A DNA stretch of 55,442 nucleotides from positions 1-55,442 of the forward strand of contig JAIDDH010000072.1 in NCBI GenBank assembly GCA_029055435.1. Reading direction: 5' to 3'. A program made the translations under genes and the position numbers. Below the pieces are notes generated by a model. That model saw only the letters and a program-made list of their open reading frames with translations, searched no databases and had not been told where the DNA came from. Shown here one piece after another: positions 35,610 to 45,011 of the stretch (positions are counted from its first letter, which is position 1; each line of letters begins with the position of its first letter). This DNA comes from Acetatifactor sp. GTDB lineage: Bacteria > Bacillota > Clostridia > Lachnospirales > Lachnospiraceae.

Positions 35610-36596
35610 ATGCAGAAACGAATGATCGAGACAAATCTGACGGAAGAGGACATAAAAATCGAGGGGTCTCTCAGACCGCAGACCCTTAAGGATTATATCG
35701 GACAGTCCAAAATTAAAGAGAATTTGAAAATCTATATTGAGGCGGCAAAGCAGAGAAAAGACGCGCTGGATCATGTGCTCTTTTACGGCCCTCCGGGACT
35801 TGGCAAGACGACTCTGGCAGGGATTATTGCCAATGAGATGGGAGTGCATCTGAAAGTCACAAGCGGCCCGGCCATCGAAAAGCCCGGTGAGATGGCAGCT
35901 ATTTTGAATAATCTCGAGGAGGGCGATCTGCTTTTTGTAGACGAGATTCACAGGCTGAACCGTCAGGTGGAGGAGGTTCTCTATCCTGCCATGGAGGATT
36001 ATTGTATCGATATCATGATCGGAAAGGGTTCCTCCGCCCGTTCCGTGCGGCTCGATCTGCCCCGCTTTACGCTGGTGGGAGCCACCACCCGCGCGGGACT
36101 GCTCACAGCGCCCCTGCGGGACCGCTTCGGCATGATCTATCATCTGGAATTCTATGAAGTGGAAGAGCTGCAACAGATCATCATACATTCCGCACAGGTG
36201 CTGAATGTGGACATAGAGCGGGGAGGCGCACTGGAGATGGCCCGGAGAAGCAGGGGCACACCCAGGCTTGCCAATCGTATCCTGAAGCGCGTGCGGGATT
36301 TTGCACAGGTGAAATACGATGGCGTCATCACGGAGGCGGTAGCGCACACAGCCCTTGATCTGATGGATGTTGACAGGCTTGGGCTTGACCATATTGACCG
36401 CAATATGCTCCTTACCATGATACAGAAATTCCAGGGCGGCCCTGTGGGACTGGACACGCTGGCTGCCGCCATAGGGGAGGACTCCGGCACAATAGAGGAT
36501 GTGTACGAGCCCTATCTGATAAAGACGGGATTGATTAATCGTACACCCAGGGGCAGGGTGGTGACGGACATGGCCTATCACCATCTTGGATTGTAA
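35610..36596 (+). CDS. ruvB: Holliday junction helicase RuvB
   Basis: A 328-residue AAA+ motor: Walker [12 protein letters not shown], Walker [13 protein letters not shown], sensor 1 [10 protein letters not shown], arginine finger region APLRDRFG, and the C-terminal winged helix ([20 protein letters not shown]). The ATG at 35610 has GAGG five bases before the spacer; a GTG at 35574 in the same frame would add 12 residues and cannot be excluded. It forms the RuvAB branch-migration complex with the preceding gene. No ruvC homologue is in the window. Confidence 0.96.
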   Translation: MQKRMIETNLTEEDIKIEGSLRPQTLKDYIGQSKIKENLKIYIEAAKQRKDALDHVLFYGPPGLGKTTLAGIIANEMGVHLKVTSGPAIEKPGEMAAILNNLEEGDLLFVDEIHRLNRQVEEVLYPAMEDYCIDIMIGKGSSARSVRLDLPRFTLVGATTRAGLLTAPLRDRFGMIYHLEFYEVEELQQIIIHSAQVLNVDIERGGALEMARRSRGTPRLANRILKRVRDFAQVKYDGVITEAVAHTALDLMDVDRLGLDHIDRNMLLTMIQKFQGGPVGLDTLAAAIGEDSGTIEDVYEPYLIKTGLINRTPRGRVVTDMAYHHLGL

Positions 36597-36604
36597 AAAA
36601 AGTG

Positions 36605-36633
36605 TTGCCTGTAGATGCAATCTGATATATAAT
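36605..36633 (+). promoter_or_regulatory. Promoter of zapA
   Basis: TTGCCT and TATAAT with a 17-base spacer; the leader then carries two 16-base direct repeats. Confidence 0.72.
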
Positions 36634-36680
36634 AGATGTTGTAGTTTGAATTGGTTTCGGACACAGATGTTGTAGTTTGA
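36634..36680 (+). repeat. Two 16-bp direct repeats in the zapA leader
   Basis: AGATGTTGTAGTTTGA occurs at 36634-36649 and again at 36665-36680, 31 bases apart, just after the predicted transcription start. Confidence 0.85.
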
Positions 36681-36712
36681 GATGCGGGTCAGGATTGCAA
36701 AAGAGGTGTGTG

Positions 36713-37129
36713 ATGTCAGCCAGAACAGATACGGAAGTGATAATCGGGGGAAAAGTTCTTACCCTGAGCGGCAATGAGAGTGAGGAATACCTGCAGAAGG
36801 TTGCCTCTTACATCAATAACAAGATCAATGAATACGGCAAGGTGGACAGTTTTAAGCGTCAGCCCATGGATATGCAGAATGTCTTGCTGCAGCTGAATAT
36901 CGCCGACGATTTCTTTAAGGCAAAGAAGCAGATCAGCGTCCTGGAGGAGGAGCTCCAGAACAAGGAGAAGGAGCTTTACAGCCTGAAGCATGACTTGATT
37001 TCTGCGCAGATTAAGCTGGAGACTTCCGAGGGAAAAATCAAGGAGCTTCAGGATGAGGCCAATGACAACGCCAAGAGGATTGTGCGCCTGGAGACAGAGT
37101 TAAAAAGTAAGAAAGAAGATCGGAAATAG
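36713..37129 (+). CDS. zapA: Cell division protein ZapA
   Basis: A 138-residue FtsZ-ring stabiliser. The N-terminal half is the ZapA domain (TEVIIGGKVLTLSGNESEEY, then YLQKVASYINNKINEY); the C-terminal half is a long coiled coil (ISVLEEELQNKEKELYSLKH). Coiled-coil length is greater than in E. coli ZapA (109 residues). ATG 36713 follows AGAGGTG. A terminator-like hairpin follows and then a U32 gene, an arrangement common in Firmicutes. Confidence 0.9.
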   Translation: MSARTDTEVIIGGKVLTLSGNESEEYLQKVASYINNKINEYGKVDSFKRQPMDMQNVLLQLNIADDFFKAKKQISVLEEELQNKEKELYSLKHDLISAQIKLETSEGKIKELQDEANDNAKRIVRLETELKSKKEDRK

Positions 37130-37137
37130 GATTGCTT

Positions 37138-37169
37138 GGCTGTCCGTCACAGGGCAGCCTTACGTTTTA
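37138..37169 (+). terminator. Terminator or attenuator after zapA
   Basis: GGCTGTCC and GGGCAGCC (one T.G pair) around GTCACA, followed by TTACGTTTTATTT. It ends about 20 bases before the next start codon. Confidence 0.65.
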
Positions 37170-37186
37170 TTTATGAGGAAAAGCAG

Positions 37187-39559
37187 ATGGACCAAAGGGT
37201 TGAGCTTCTGGCTCCCGCGGGGAATCCCGAAGGGTTTTACGGCGCGATCTGCGCCGGGGCGGACGCCGTGTATCTGGGAGGCAGCCGCTATGGCGCGCGG
37301 GCGTATGCGGACAATTTTACAGAGGAAGAATTGCTTGAATGTATCCGATATGCTCACATCTGGGGACGGCGTGTCTATTTGACTGTGAACACTCTGGTAA
37401 AGGAGTCGGAGCTTGAGGAGCTTTTTCCCTATCTGCAGCCGCTGTATGAGGCGGGTCTGGACGGCGTGATCGTTCAGGATATCGGTGTATTTTCGTTTAT
37501 CAGAGAACATTTTCCGGGGTTGGAGCTCCATGTCAGCACACAGGCTACAGTGGCCAGCAGGTACGGCGCGGAAATTTTCCGAAAGATGGGCGCTGTGCGG
37601 GTGGTGCCCGCCAGAGAGCTCAGTCTTGCAGAGCTGCGGGAAATGAAGGAAGCCACGGGGCTTCAAATCGAGACGTTTATTCATGGGGCGATGTGTTATT
37701 GCTATTCCGGTCAGTGCCTCTTCAGCAGTATTCTGGGCGGAAGAAGCGGAAACAGAGGCCGCTGTGCCCAGCCCTGCAGACTTCCATATCGCGTGGAGCG
37801 AGGAAAGCGCACTACAGAAGAATGCTATCCATTAAGTCTGAAAGACATGTGTACCATAGAGCATATACCGGAGCTCCTTGAGGCCGGTATCGATTCCCTC
37901 AAAATCGAGGGACGTATGAAGAAGCCGGAATATGCGGCGGGAGTTACCGCGATTTACCGCAAGTATATCGATAAATATTATGCCGGAGAGGACTGCCGTG
38001 TGGCGGAGGAGGATATGGAGGCGCTGGCCGGACTCTATATCCGCAGCGAGCGGCAGGACGGTTATTACTATCGCCATAATGGCCGGGATATGGTGACGCT
38101 TGGGAGTCCTTCCTACAGCGGCTGCAATGACGAGCTTCTGGAGGAAATCAGAGCGCGTTACCTTCGGGAGCGTCCGCGCATGGGGATTCGGATGCAGGCG
38201 GATTTCAAGATTGGGGCGCCGGCGCGTCTGACTCTTACTTATTCCAGTTGTTCCGGTTATTCCGGTTGTCCTGCAAATCCGGCGCTCACGGATTCCGTTC
38301 CTTCTGAGGACAGGCCGCTGCAGGTCACTGCCGAGGGAGAGCTTGTCTCCCCGGCGTTAAAACAACCCATCACAGAGGAGAATGTGCGCAGACAGCTTGG
38401 AAAGCTGGGAGATACTGTGTTCGTTGCAGAAAATGTGGAGCTCTATCTGGATGAAAACGCATTTTACCCTCTGAAGGCTATTAATGATTTGCGCAGGCAG
38501 GCCGTGCAGATGCTTGAGGAACTTTTGATTCGGGAAAACGGGAAAAAAATTAAAACCGCGTCTCGAAGCCATGTGGAAAATGTCCCGGAAGAAAACGTCT
38601 GCCGTGCGGACGGTGCTGTACCGGAACAGTCTGCAGGCGGTATGTTCCATGTGCTTCTGCGCACTGAGAGTCAGTTGGATGCTCTGATGGAACTTCTCCC
38701 GGACTGTGAGAAAATTGACCGGGTTTATCTGGAGTCTGATTTAGTCTGTCAGGCTCAGAGCAATACACAGCTTCAAAGAAAGCTTGGCGGATTGCCGGCG
38801 TATCACTGCAGACCGATAATTGCTCTGCCGCCCATCATCCGCAGCGGAGACGAAGCGTTTTTGCAGGATTTGTGGGAGATATATGATCAGAACAGCGAGT
38901 TGTTTGCAGGATTTCTGGTGCGCTCCATGGACGGGCTCGGCTTCCTTGATGCTATGTATGGCAACATGCCTGGTACCATGACTGATGTCAGGTCTGATGC
39001 CACAGGGCAGGGGGCGGCATCTCCGGCAATATATGGAGATGCGGGGCTGTATATCTGGAACCGGAAGAGTCTTGACAGTCTGATGAGAGCGGGCGGTGAG
39101 AGCGATCTGTTGACAGTGGGGCTGGACGGTTTTTGTCTGCCCTATGAGCTCAGAGCGGCGGATCAACACAGGCTTCTGGAGAGAAAAAGAATTCCCTGCG
39201 AGAAGGTGGTTTACGGACGCATCCCGCTGATGGTGACCGCCAATTGTGTGTTCAACACCATCGACGGCTGCAGCGGGGACAGGCAGCCCGAAATCTGTTT
39301 TCTGACGGATCGTCTGGGCAAACGGTTTCCGGTGCTCAAGAATTGCAGACATTGCATGAATATCATTTATAACAGTCTGCCGCTGTCACTCCATTCGGAA
39401 TTATCCAAATGGCGCAGCGCAGTGGATTTCAGACTTGATTTTACTATCGAGGACGGGCAGGAGACCGCGGAAATTCTGCGGTATTTTACAAACGGAGCCC
39501 ATGGGGAGAGACCCTATGGGGAATACACTGCCGGACATGAAAAACGGGGAGCGGAATAA
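37187..39559 (+). CDS. U32 peptidase-family protein, long form with DUF3656-like C-terminal part
   Basis: A 790-residue protein. Residues 1-300 are the U32 TIM-barrel (VELLAPAGNPEGFYGAICAG), with the U32 cysteines C170, C172, C177, C193 and C197 (MCYCYSGQC, GRCAQPC) and the signature LKIEGRMKKPEY. The C-terminal half includes the region found in long U32 proteins and ends with a second cysteine group (LKNCRHCMN). Long U32 members include RlhA, which hydroxylates 23S rRNA C2501, so rRNA or tRNA modification is more likely than proteolysis. ATG 37187 has GAGGAAAAG; upstream in-frame starts lie in the hairpin. The gene runs straight into the SEDS gene. Confidence 0.85.
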   Translation: MDQRVELLAPAGNPEGFYGAICAGADAVYLGGSRYGARAYADNFTEEELLECIRYAHIWGRRVYLTVNTLVKESELEELFPYLQPLYEAGLDGVIVQDIGVFSFIREHFPGLELHVSTQATVASRYGAEIFRKMGAVRVVPARELSLAELREMKEATGLQIETFIHGAMCYCYSGQCLFSSILGGRSGNRGRCAQPCRLPYRVERGKRTTEECYPLSLKDMCTIEHIPELLEAGIDSLKIEGRMKKPEYAAGVTAIYRKYIDKYYAGEDCRVAEEDMEALAGLYIRSERQDGYYYRHNGRDMVTLGSPSYSGCNDELLEEIRARYLRERPRMGIRMQADFKIGAPARLTLTYSSCSGYSGCPANPALTDSVPSEDRPLQVTAEGELVSPALKQPITEENVRRQLGKLGDTVFVAENVELYLDENAFYPLKAINDLRRQAVQMLEELLIRENGKKIKTASRSHVENVPEENVCRADGAVPEQSAGGMFHVLLRTESQLDALMELLPDCEKIDRVYLESDLVCQAQSNTQLQRKLGGLPAYHCRPIIALPPIIRSGDEAFLQDLWEIYDQNSELFAGFLVRSMDGLGFLDAMYGNMPGTMTDVRSDATGQGAASPAIYGDAGLYIWNRKSLDSLMRAGGESDLLTVGLDGFCLPYELRAADQHRLLERKRIPCEKVVYGRIPLMVTANCVFNTIDGCSGDRQPEICFLTDRLGKRFPVLKNCRHCMNIIYNSLPLSLHSELSKWRSAVDFRLDFTIEDGQETAEILRYFTNGAHGERPYGEYTAGHEKRGAE

Positions 39560-39562
39560 GAC

Positions 39563-40948
39563 ATGGGTGAATACGTTATTGAATTGTCCAAATATTTCAT
39601 ATGCGGTATGATGGTGCTGTATACACTCAGTTGCCTCTATGCCTTTCGCTATGCGGGGGATGGCAGGAAGCGCCCGGTGCATGTGATTCAGAACATTCTG
39701 ATGTTTCTGATACAGACGCTGTGCTTTGTGGATCTGATTCTGGTCAGCCGGGGAAGCACGACCTATTTGTTTGAGGAGAGCAATACGGGGGCGTACAGCA
39801 ACAGTGTCCTCTATCTGTTTTTGTTTGCCTTTGTGGAGGTTTTTCTGTTGGCGGTGGTGTTTCTTGTGCCTGCCATATATGAGGACTGCAACAGGCAGCT
39901 TCTGAACAATATGTGTATGCTGCTGGGCATTGGACTGATGATGATATCCCGACTGTCTTATCTCAGGGCTATCAAGCAATATGTGATTGTGCTGGTCTCG
40001 CTGATCATTTCCCTGTTGATTCCATTTATTTTCAGTAAAGTACGCTTCCTGAAGCAGATAACATGGCTCTATGCGGCGACAGGTATCGTGCTTTTGAGCG
40101 CGGTGCTGATCATGGGAGAGGTGACGCGGGGCTCCAATATTTCTGTGGAGATTGCGGGACTGAGCTTTCAGCCCTCGGAGTTTGTCAAGATTATCTTTAT
40201 CTTTTTCCTGGCGGGGGCGCTCTGGGAGGATACTTCGTTTTTGCGGGTGGCGCTGACTGCAGTGCTGGCGGGCATCCATGTGATTGTGCTGGTGCTCTCC
40301 AAGGATTTGGGAGGGGCGCTGATTTTCTTCATTGCTTATGTGCTGGTAGTATTTGTGGCCACCAGAAATTATCTGTATCTTCTGGCCGGGGTTGTGGGAG
40401 GCAGTGCCGCCGCAGTGGCGGCCTACAGATTGTTTTCCCATGTGCGCGTCCGCGTGCTGGCCTGGCAGAATCCGTGGAGCTACATCGACAATCAGGGCTA
40501 TCAGATCACACAGTCGCTGTTTGCGGTGGGCAGCGGAAGCTGGTTTGGCATGGGACTGTTGAAGGGTGATCCCACGGTGATACCCTTTGTCTCCGCAGAC
40601 TTTATTTTCTCCTCGATCTGTGAGGAGCTGGGCGTTGTCTTCGGCATCTGCCTGATTCTGGTGTGCGTGTGCTGTTTTATCACGATTATGCAGATTGCCC
40701 TGCGCATCCATGACCGCTTTTATCAATTGATAGTCTATGGCATCGGGGCCATGTATATTTTTCAGATATTCCTCACGGTGGGCGGCGGCATCAAGTTCAT
40801 TCCGCTCACGGGTGTGACGCTTCCCTTCATCAGTTATGGCGGAAGCTCCGTGATGAGTACGATGATGATGTTCTTTGTCATTCAGGGAATCTATATTCGC
40901 TTACAACAGGAAGGAGGGATGCACAGTGGCACAGCGGGAAGGTACTGA
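39563..40948 (+). CDS. SEDS-family peptidoglycan glycosyltransferase (FtsW/RodA/SpoVE-like)
   Basis: A 461-residue membrane protein with about ten helices. The SEDS pattern is visible: FQPSEFVKIIFIFFLAG, LSKDLGGALIFF (with the essential Asp), and GVTLPFISYGGSSVMST near the end. It has a longer N-terminal region than E. coli RodA. It polymerises lipid II glycan strands with a class B PBP, and the next gene encodes one that overlaps its 3' end. Whether it serves division, elongation or sporulation cannot be decided from sequence alone. Confidence 0.92.
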   Translation: MGEYVIELSKYFICGMMVLYTLSCLYAFRYAGDGRKRPVHVIQNILMFLIQTLCFVDLILVSRGSTTYLFEESNTGAYSNSVLYLFLFAFVEVFLLAVVFLVPAIYEDCNRQLLNNMCMLLGIGLMMISRLSYLRAIKQYVIVLVSLIISLLIPFIFSKVRFLKQITWLYAATGIVLLSAVLIMGEVTRGSNISVEIAGLSFQPSEFVKIIFIFFLAGALWEDTSFLRVALTAVLAGIHVIVLVLSKDLGGALIFFIAYVLVVFVATRNYLYLLAGVVGGSAAAVAAYRLFSHVRVRVLAWQNPWSYIDNQGYQITQSLFAVGSGSWFGMGLLKGDPTVIPFVSADFIFSSICEELGVVFGICLILVCVCCFITIMQIALRIHDRFYQLIVYGIGAMYIFQIFLTVGGGIKFIPLTGVTLPFISYGGSSVMSTMMMFFVIQGIYIRLQQEGGMHSGTAGRY

Positions 40949-42416
40949 GCGCTCCAGAAAGAGCAGCAGAAAAAAACGTGTGGGTAATTTCCCCGAGATC
41001 GTGCTGACCATGTGTCTGTTCAGCGTGTTGTTCCTGTGCATGTCCGTATATCTGGTGCATTTTGTGGCCACCAGAGAACAGGACATGATCAACAACAGCT
41101 ATAATTCCCGACAGGAAATCCTGTTGTCCAGAAACTACCGGGGAAGCATATATTCCAGAGACGGAGAAGTGCTGGCGCAGACAGTGTTGGACGGGGAGCA
41201 GAATGAGACAAGAGTCTATCCCTTTGCCAATCTGTTCTCCCACATTGTGGGCTATTCCACCCAGGGACGCATGGGAGTGGAAGCGATGGCAAACTATTAT
41301 CTGATCAACACCAATACATCCATTAACAATAAAGTGGCAAATGATATGGCCGGGGTCAAAAATCCCGGGGACAATGTCTATACCACGCTGGATGTTCAGA
41401 TTCAACAGGTGGCGGACGAACAGCTCAGTGTCTATAAGGGTGCTGTGATCGTGACGGAGGTCTCCACCGGCAGGGTGCTGGCGCTGGTTTCCCATCCTGA
41501 TTTTGATCCCAATGAGATCAGTGAGATATGGGATGATCTGCTGGTGGATGAGAACAGCTCTGTGCTCTTAAACCGTGCCACACAGGGGCTTTATCCCCCT
41601 GGTTCCACCTTTAAAATTATCACGGCGCTGGAATATATTCGGGAAAATCCCAAAAGCTATAACAGCTACAGTTATCAGTGCAATGGCTCCTACCGCCACG
41701 GGGAGAGTAGAATCAGCTGTTATCACGGCGCCAATCATGGAGCGGTGGGATTCGAGAGCTCCTTTGCCAAATCCTGCAATTCTTCCTTTGCAAATATCGG
41801 CATGTTGCTGGACCGGGAGAAATTCCAGTCCACTTTGGATGGCCTGCTCTTTGGCAAGCAGCTGCCTATTACGCTCAACTATGCAAAGAGCACGGCTGAG
41901 ATTTCAGAAGATATGACGGAGGATGCCATGATTCAGACCTCCATCGGACAGGGCAAAACGCAGATTACGCCCATCCATTTGAATATGATTACCTGCGCTA
42001 TCGCCAACAAGGGAACTTTGATGAAGCCCTATGTGATCGATCATGTGGAGAACGATGCAGGTTTTGTGGTAAAAAGCTTTAAACCGTCTTCCTACGGCCG
42101 TCTGATGACCGAGGAGGAGGCAGCACTTCTGAGTGGATTGATGGCATCTGTGGTGGAGAAGGGCACTGCCACCAATCTAAAGGGGCTGGATTACACGGCG
42201 GCAGGCAAGACTGGTTCCGCCGAGTACAATAATGTAAAAGGTGACAGTCATGCATGGTTTACAGGCTTTGCTCCGGTGGAAAATCCGGAGGTGTGCGTCA
42301 CCATCATTGTAGAGGGCGCAGGTTCGGGAGGCGATTATGCGGTTCCCATAGCCAGGAGATTGTTTGACGCGTACTTCAGGGAAAAAGCTGTGGTATCGCA
42401 GGAGGTTACGCAATGA
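40926..42416 (+). CDS. Class B penicillin-binding protein (transpeptidase)
   Basis: A 496-residue protein with a cytoplasmic basic tail (RSRKSSRKKRVGN), one membrane helix (about 25-48) and a transpeptidase domain with all motifs: S227-T-F-K230, S283-C-N285 and K428-T-G430. The GTG at 40926 has AGGAGG before it and lies inside the end of the SEDS gene, so the pair is coupled. It is short for PBP2/PBP3 and lacks a large dimerisation region, resembling the PbpA paired with RodA/FtsW in Actinobacteria. It cross-links the strands made by its SEDS partner. Confidence 0.92.
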   Translation: MAQREGTERSRKSSRKKRVGNFPEIVLTMCLFSVLFLCMSVYLVHFVATREQDMINNSYNSRQEILLSRNYRGSIYSRDGEVLAQTVLDGEQNETRVYPFANLFSHIVGYSTQGRMGVEAMANYYLINTNTSINNKVANDMAGVKNPGDNVYTTLDVQIQQVADEQLSVYKGAVIVTEVSTGRVLALVSHPDFDPNEISEIWDDLLVDENSSVLLNRATQGLYPPGSTFKIITALEYIRENPKSYNSYSYQCNGSYRHGESRISCYHGANHGAVGFESSFAKSCNSSFANIGMLLDREKFQSTLDGLLFGKQLPITLNYAKSTAEISEDMTEDAMIQTSIGQGKTQITPIHLNMITCAIANKGTLMKPYVIDHVENDAGFVVKSFKPSSYGRLMTEEEAALLSGLMASVVEKGTATNLKGLDYTAAGKTGSAEYNNVKGDSHAWFTGFAPVENPEVCVTIIVEGAGSGGDYAVPIARRLFDAYFREKAVVSQEVTQ

Positions 42417-42859
42417 TAGAGGCGGTCAGCTGCGGCGGCATTGTCATTTTCCGCGGAAAGATTCTGCTGTTGTATAAAAACTATAAAAATAAATATGACG
42501 GATGGGTGCTGCCGAAGGGAACGGTAGAGCCGGGAGAGGAGTACTCTGAGACGGCTCTCCGGGAGGTTTGGGAGGAGACGGATGTAAAGGCTAAGATCGT
42601 CAAATATATCGGGCGAAGTGTCTATTCTTTTTCTGTGCCTGAAGATACGGTGGAGAAGGAAGTTCACTGGTATCTGATGTCCGCGGCAAACTATCACAGC
42701 AAGCCCCAGCGGGAGGAGTTCTTTCTGGATTCGGGTTATTATAAATACAATGAGGCATGGCATCTTTTGAAATTTGCCAATGAGAAGCAGATTCTGGAGC
42801 AGGCATACGGCGAGTACCAGGAGCTGCGCAGAAAAGGGAAATGGGACGGCGCTTTCTAG
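42413..42859 (+). CDS. Nudix hydrolase
   Basis: A 148-residue protein with a Nudix box from residue 36: GTVEPGEEYSETALREVWEE, followed by TDV where most have TGV. The catalytic Glu residues (REVWEE) are present. It acts on nucleoside diphosphates linked to another group; the substrate is unknown. Its ATG overlaps the stop of the PBP gene (ATGA), so it belongs to the wall-synthesis operon. Its last codons lie within the terminator stem. Confidence 0.88.
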   Translation: MIEAVSCGGIVIFRGKILLLYKNYKNKYDGWVLPKGTVEPGEEYSETALREVWEETDVKAKIVKYIGRSVYSFSVPEDTVEKEVHWYLMSAANYHSKPQREEFFLDSGYYKYNEAWHLLKFANEKQILEQAYGEYQELRRKGKWDGAF

Positions 42860-42871
42860 GCCGTCCCATTT
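42839..42871 (+). terminator. Terminator with the Nudix stop codon in its loop
   Basis: AAATGGGACGGC and GCCGTCCCATTT form a perfect 12-bp stem with a nine-base loop that contains the TAG stop. Being A-flanked and T-flanked it can also serve the minus-strand gene at 42899. Confidence 0.8.
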
Positions 42872-42898
42872 CTGACATATATCACAATATCTGTTTTA

Positions 42899-43951
42899 TC
42901 ACATCATTTTGGTAATCTCCAATTCAGGATATTCACACAGGTCCAACAGTTGATTGTCATCGTTTTTTAAAACCGGCCGCGAGAGCTTATGGGGATGAAT
43001 AAGTATGACTTCCCACACCCGGCCGTCATTGGTCTGAATCCGGCTGCCAATCTGAGCGTCCGCAATCCGCTTCATGACGGACAGCAGCAGTTCGGTGTCA
43101 AATTTGGTCATATCCTGTTCAAAATTGCCCAGAATCTGCAGCGGCGTGAAGGCCATGCGGTAGGATCTGGAGGAAGCCATGGCAATATAGGCGTCTACGA
43201 TGGCTATGTAACGGGCGAACACATCTATTTTCTGGCCCTTCATATGATAGGGATAGCCGCTTCCATCCAGACGTTCATGGTGCATGATCACGGCATTTTT
43301 TACATGGTTGTCCAGGGGCAGCGCGCGGATGAGAGAGTAGCCCACCACGGGATGTGTCTGAATCTGTTTGTACTCCTCCGGCGTCAGTTTCTCCGATTTC
43401 CACAGAAGCTCGTATGGCAGCATAAGTTTCCCGATATCATAGTAAAATCCGCATAAAATCAAATTGCGTTTGTCTTCTTCCGTCATGTTGATCCAATCGG
43501 CGATAGCGCCCGCCAGAAGCGCGGAGTTCAGACAGTGGCTGAAGGTCAGCTCGTCCTCGTTGGGCATCTTGTTATAGAGATAGTCCAGAAGCACGGCTCC
43601 GGAACGGATATTGGCATAAGTATCTTCGTATATCTGCAGAAGCATGTCATCAGGTATCGGTGTACCTGTCTGCAAAAAGGAACACATCAGCGCTTTGTAC
43701 CGCATCAGTGCAGCATTATATTTCTGTTCAAAGAGCTTAAAGTCTTCATCAAAACGAATTCGCTCGTAATGGGTGGAGGCTAAATCCACGCCCTCCATCA
43801 CGGTTGCACACATGATGGAATAGCGGCTGATTTTATCAATCATCATCTGATTCAACTCTGTCCCTGCCGGGTATATGGTCTTTCCCTGAAAGCTGATGTC
43901 CTCGCCCAGTACCATTCCCGGCGTCAATGCCATTACTGCAACAACTTTCAA
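42899..43951 (-). CDS. HD-GYP-like protein with altered HD motif
   Basis: A 350-residue cytoplasmic protein. The N-terminal region (about 1-130) has no recognised domain but contains the DUF3391-like start AVMALTPGMVLGEDI. The rest is HD-GYP-like: H139 in FSHCLNSALLAG, then FYYDIGKLMLP where the HD dyad is Tyr171-Asp172 instead of His-Asp, then HHERLDGSGYP at 224-234. Loss of the dyad His suggests weak or no phosphodiesterase activity, or a ligand-binding role. The TTG start at 43951 has AGGGGG before it and a consensus promoter upstream. It stands alone, convergent with the Nudix gene. Confidence 0.85.
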   Translation of the reverse strand: MKVVAVMALTPGMVLGEDISFQGKTIYPAGTELNQMMIDKISRYSIMCATVMEGVDLASTHYERIRFDEDFKLFEQKYNAALMRYKALMCSFLQTGTPIPDDMLLQIYEDTYANIRSGAVLLDYLYNKMPNEDELTFSHCLNSALLAGAIADWINMTEEDKRNLILCGFYYDIGKLMLPYELLWKSEKLTPEEYKQIQTHPVVGYSLIRALPLDNHVKNAVIMHHERLDGSGYPYHMKGQKIDVFARYIAIVDAYIAMASSRSYRMAFTPLQILGNFEQDMTKFDTELLLSVMKRIADAQIGSRIQTNDGRVWEVILIHPHKLSRPVLKNDDNQLLDLCEYPELEITKMM

Positions 43952-43981
43952 GCTGGCATCCCCCTTTCGCTCTTTATATTC

Positions 43982-44009
43982 AGTATAGAATAATCGCGAA
44001 ATATGTCAA
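43982..44009 (-). promoter_or_regulatory. Promoter of the minus-strand HD-GYP-like gene
   Basis: On the minus strand TTGACA (44009-44004) and TATACT (43987-43982) are 16 bases apart, about 30 bases before the TTG start. Confidence 0.72.
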
Positions 44010-44108
44010 TTAAAAATTTTGTGTATTTTTATGTCGAAATATTGGAGCCGGACGGAATCTGACTGAATATAATATACAAACTGAAAATAAGGAAAAAGGA
44101 GCATTTTT

Positions 44109-45011
44109 ATGAAGTATTTATATCTTGCAGCAGCAATTCTTGTGGTGTTGCTTCTCCTGATTGTGATACGGATTCTCGTCTCGAGGCGTAGGGCGAGATG
44201 TATGGTCCGTAACCGCACAGACGAGGAAAAATGCCGGGATTTGAACGATGTGCTGATGCCTTTCGGTTTCCAATATGATATTTGCTGTGATCTCTTTTAT
44301 TCCACAAAAGATGCGTGGCAACGGGATATGGGATATGGCCGGATTTACGATGAACATGCCATCGGCATGAATATGATTATCGACTGTGAGCCGCTGTATT
44401 TTTCCTATGAGGGAAGAAATTATCTTCTGGAGCTGTGGAAAGGCCAGTATGGTACGGCCTCCGGCGCGGAAATCGGTTTCTATGTCTCGGATGAGGTGTC
44501 AGAGCGGCATCCCGAGCGACTCTTTTATCACAGTGTCACGGATGAGGCCATGTTAAACATGCGCTTTGTTCTGAGAAAACGGAATCGTATGCTGGCAATA
44601 CGCGAGGCGCAGACCTGGTGGCTCACCGGATTTGTGCTGGGCGAGTATTCATGCAGAGAAGATCTGCATATGGACGTTTCCATCAACTTCCCTGACTGTA
44701 GGATGCGGAATGCCTTTTATCAGGCGCTTTTGCAGGCCGGATATTCAAAGGAAGAAATCTATCTGTGCGGCACCCGCGTCAGCTTTTGTTTTACCACGCC
44801 CCGGACTGCCCAGCCCAGACATTGCAGGCTGCGCGTTTTGTGGGTACAGTGGAAAAACCGGAGAAGCTGCAGAAAGTACCGGCGCGTTACAAGATATTTT
44901 GTGCGCACCATCGACAGAGTAGATTATCTGGGCATGTGCTTCCCAAGGCTCTACCGCATGCTGGGTAAATTCAGCAGAATACCCGCTAAAAAATACAGGA
45001 GACGGCAGTGA
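44109..45011 (+). CDS. DUF4474 membrane-anchored protein
   Basis: A 300-residue protein with one N-terminal membrane helix (5-25) and a body of DUF4474 type: LMPFGFQYDICCDLFYSTKD, AWQRDMGYGRIYDEHA, and ELWKGQYGTASGAEIGFYVS. The C-terminus is strongly basic. The family function is unknown. The ATG at 44109 has AAGGAG. The gene overlaps the start of a metallophosphoesterase gene (TGA within GTGA), so the two are translated together. Confidence 0.82.
   Translation: MKYLYLAAAILVVLLLLIVIRILVSRRRARCMVRNRTDEEKCRDLNDVLMPFGFQYDICCDLFYSTKDAWQRDMGYGRIYDEHAIGMNMIIDCEPLYFSYEGRNYLLELWKGQYGTASGAEIGFYVSDEVSERHPERLFYHSVTDEAMLNMRFVLRKRNRMLAIREAQTWWLTGFVLGEYSCREDLHMDVSINFPDCRMRNAFYQALLQAGYSKEEIYLCGTRVSFCFTTPRTAQPRHCRLRVLWVQWKNRRSCRKYRRVTRYFVRTIDRVDYLGMCFPRLYRMLGKFSRIPAKKYRRRQ

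Noticed and set aside
39401..40726. Long minus-strand open frame of 441 codons
   Set aside because: It is a shadow of the SEDS gene with no site or domain; the His/Gln/Asn-rich composition is typical of antisense reading.
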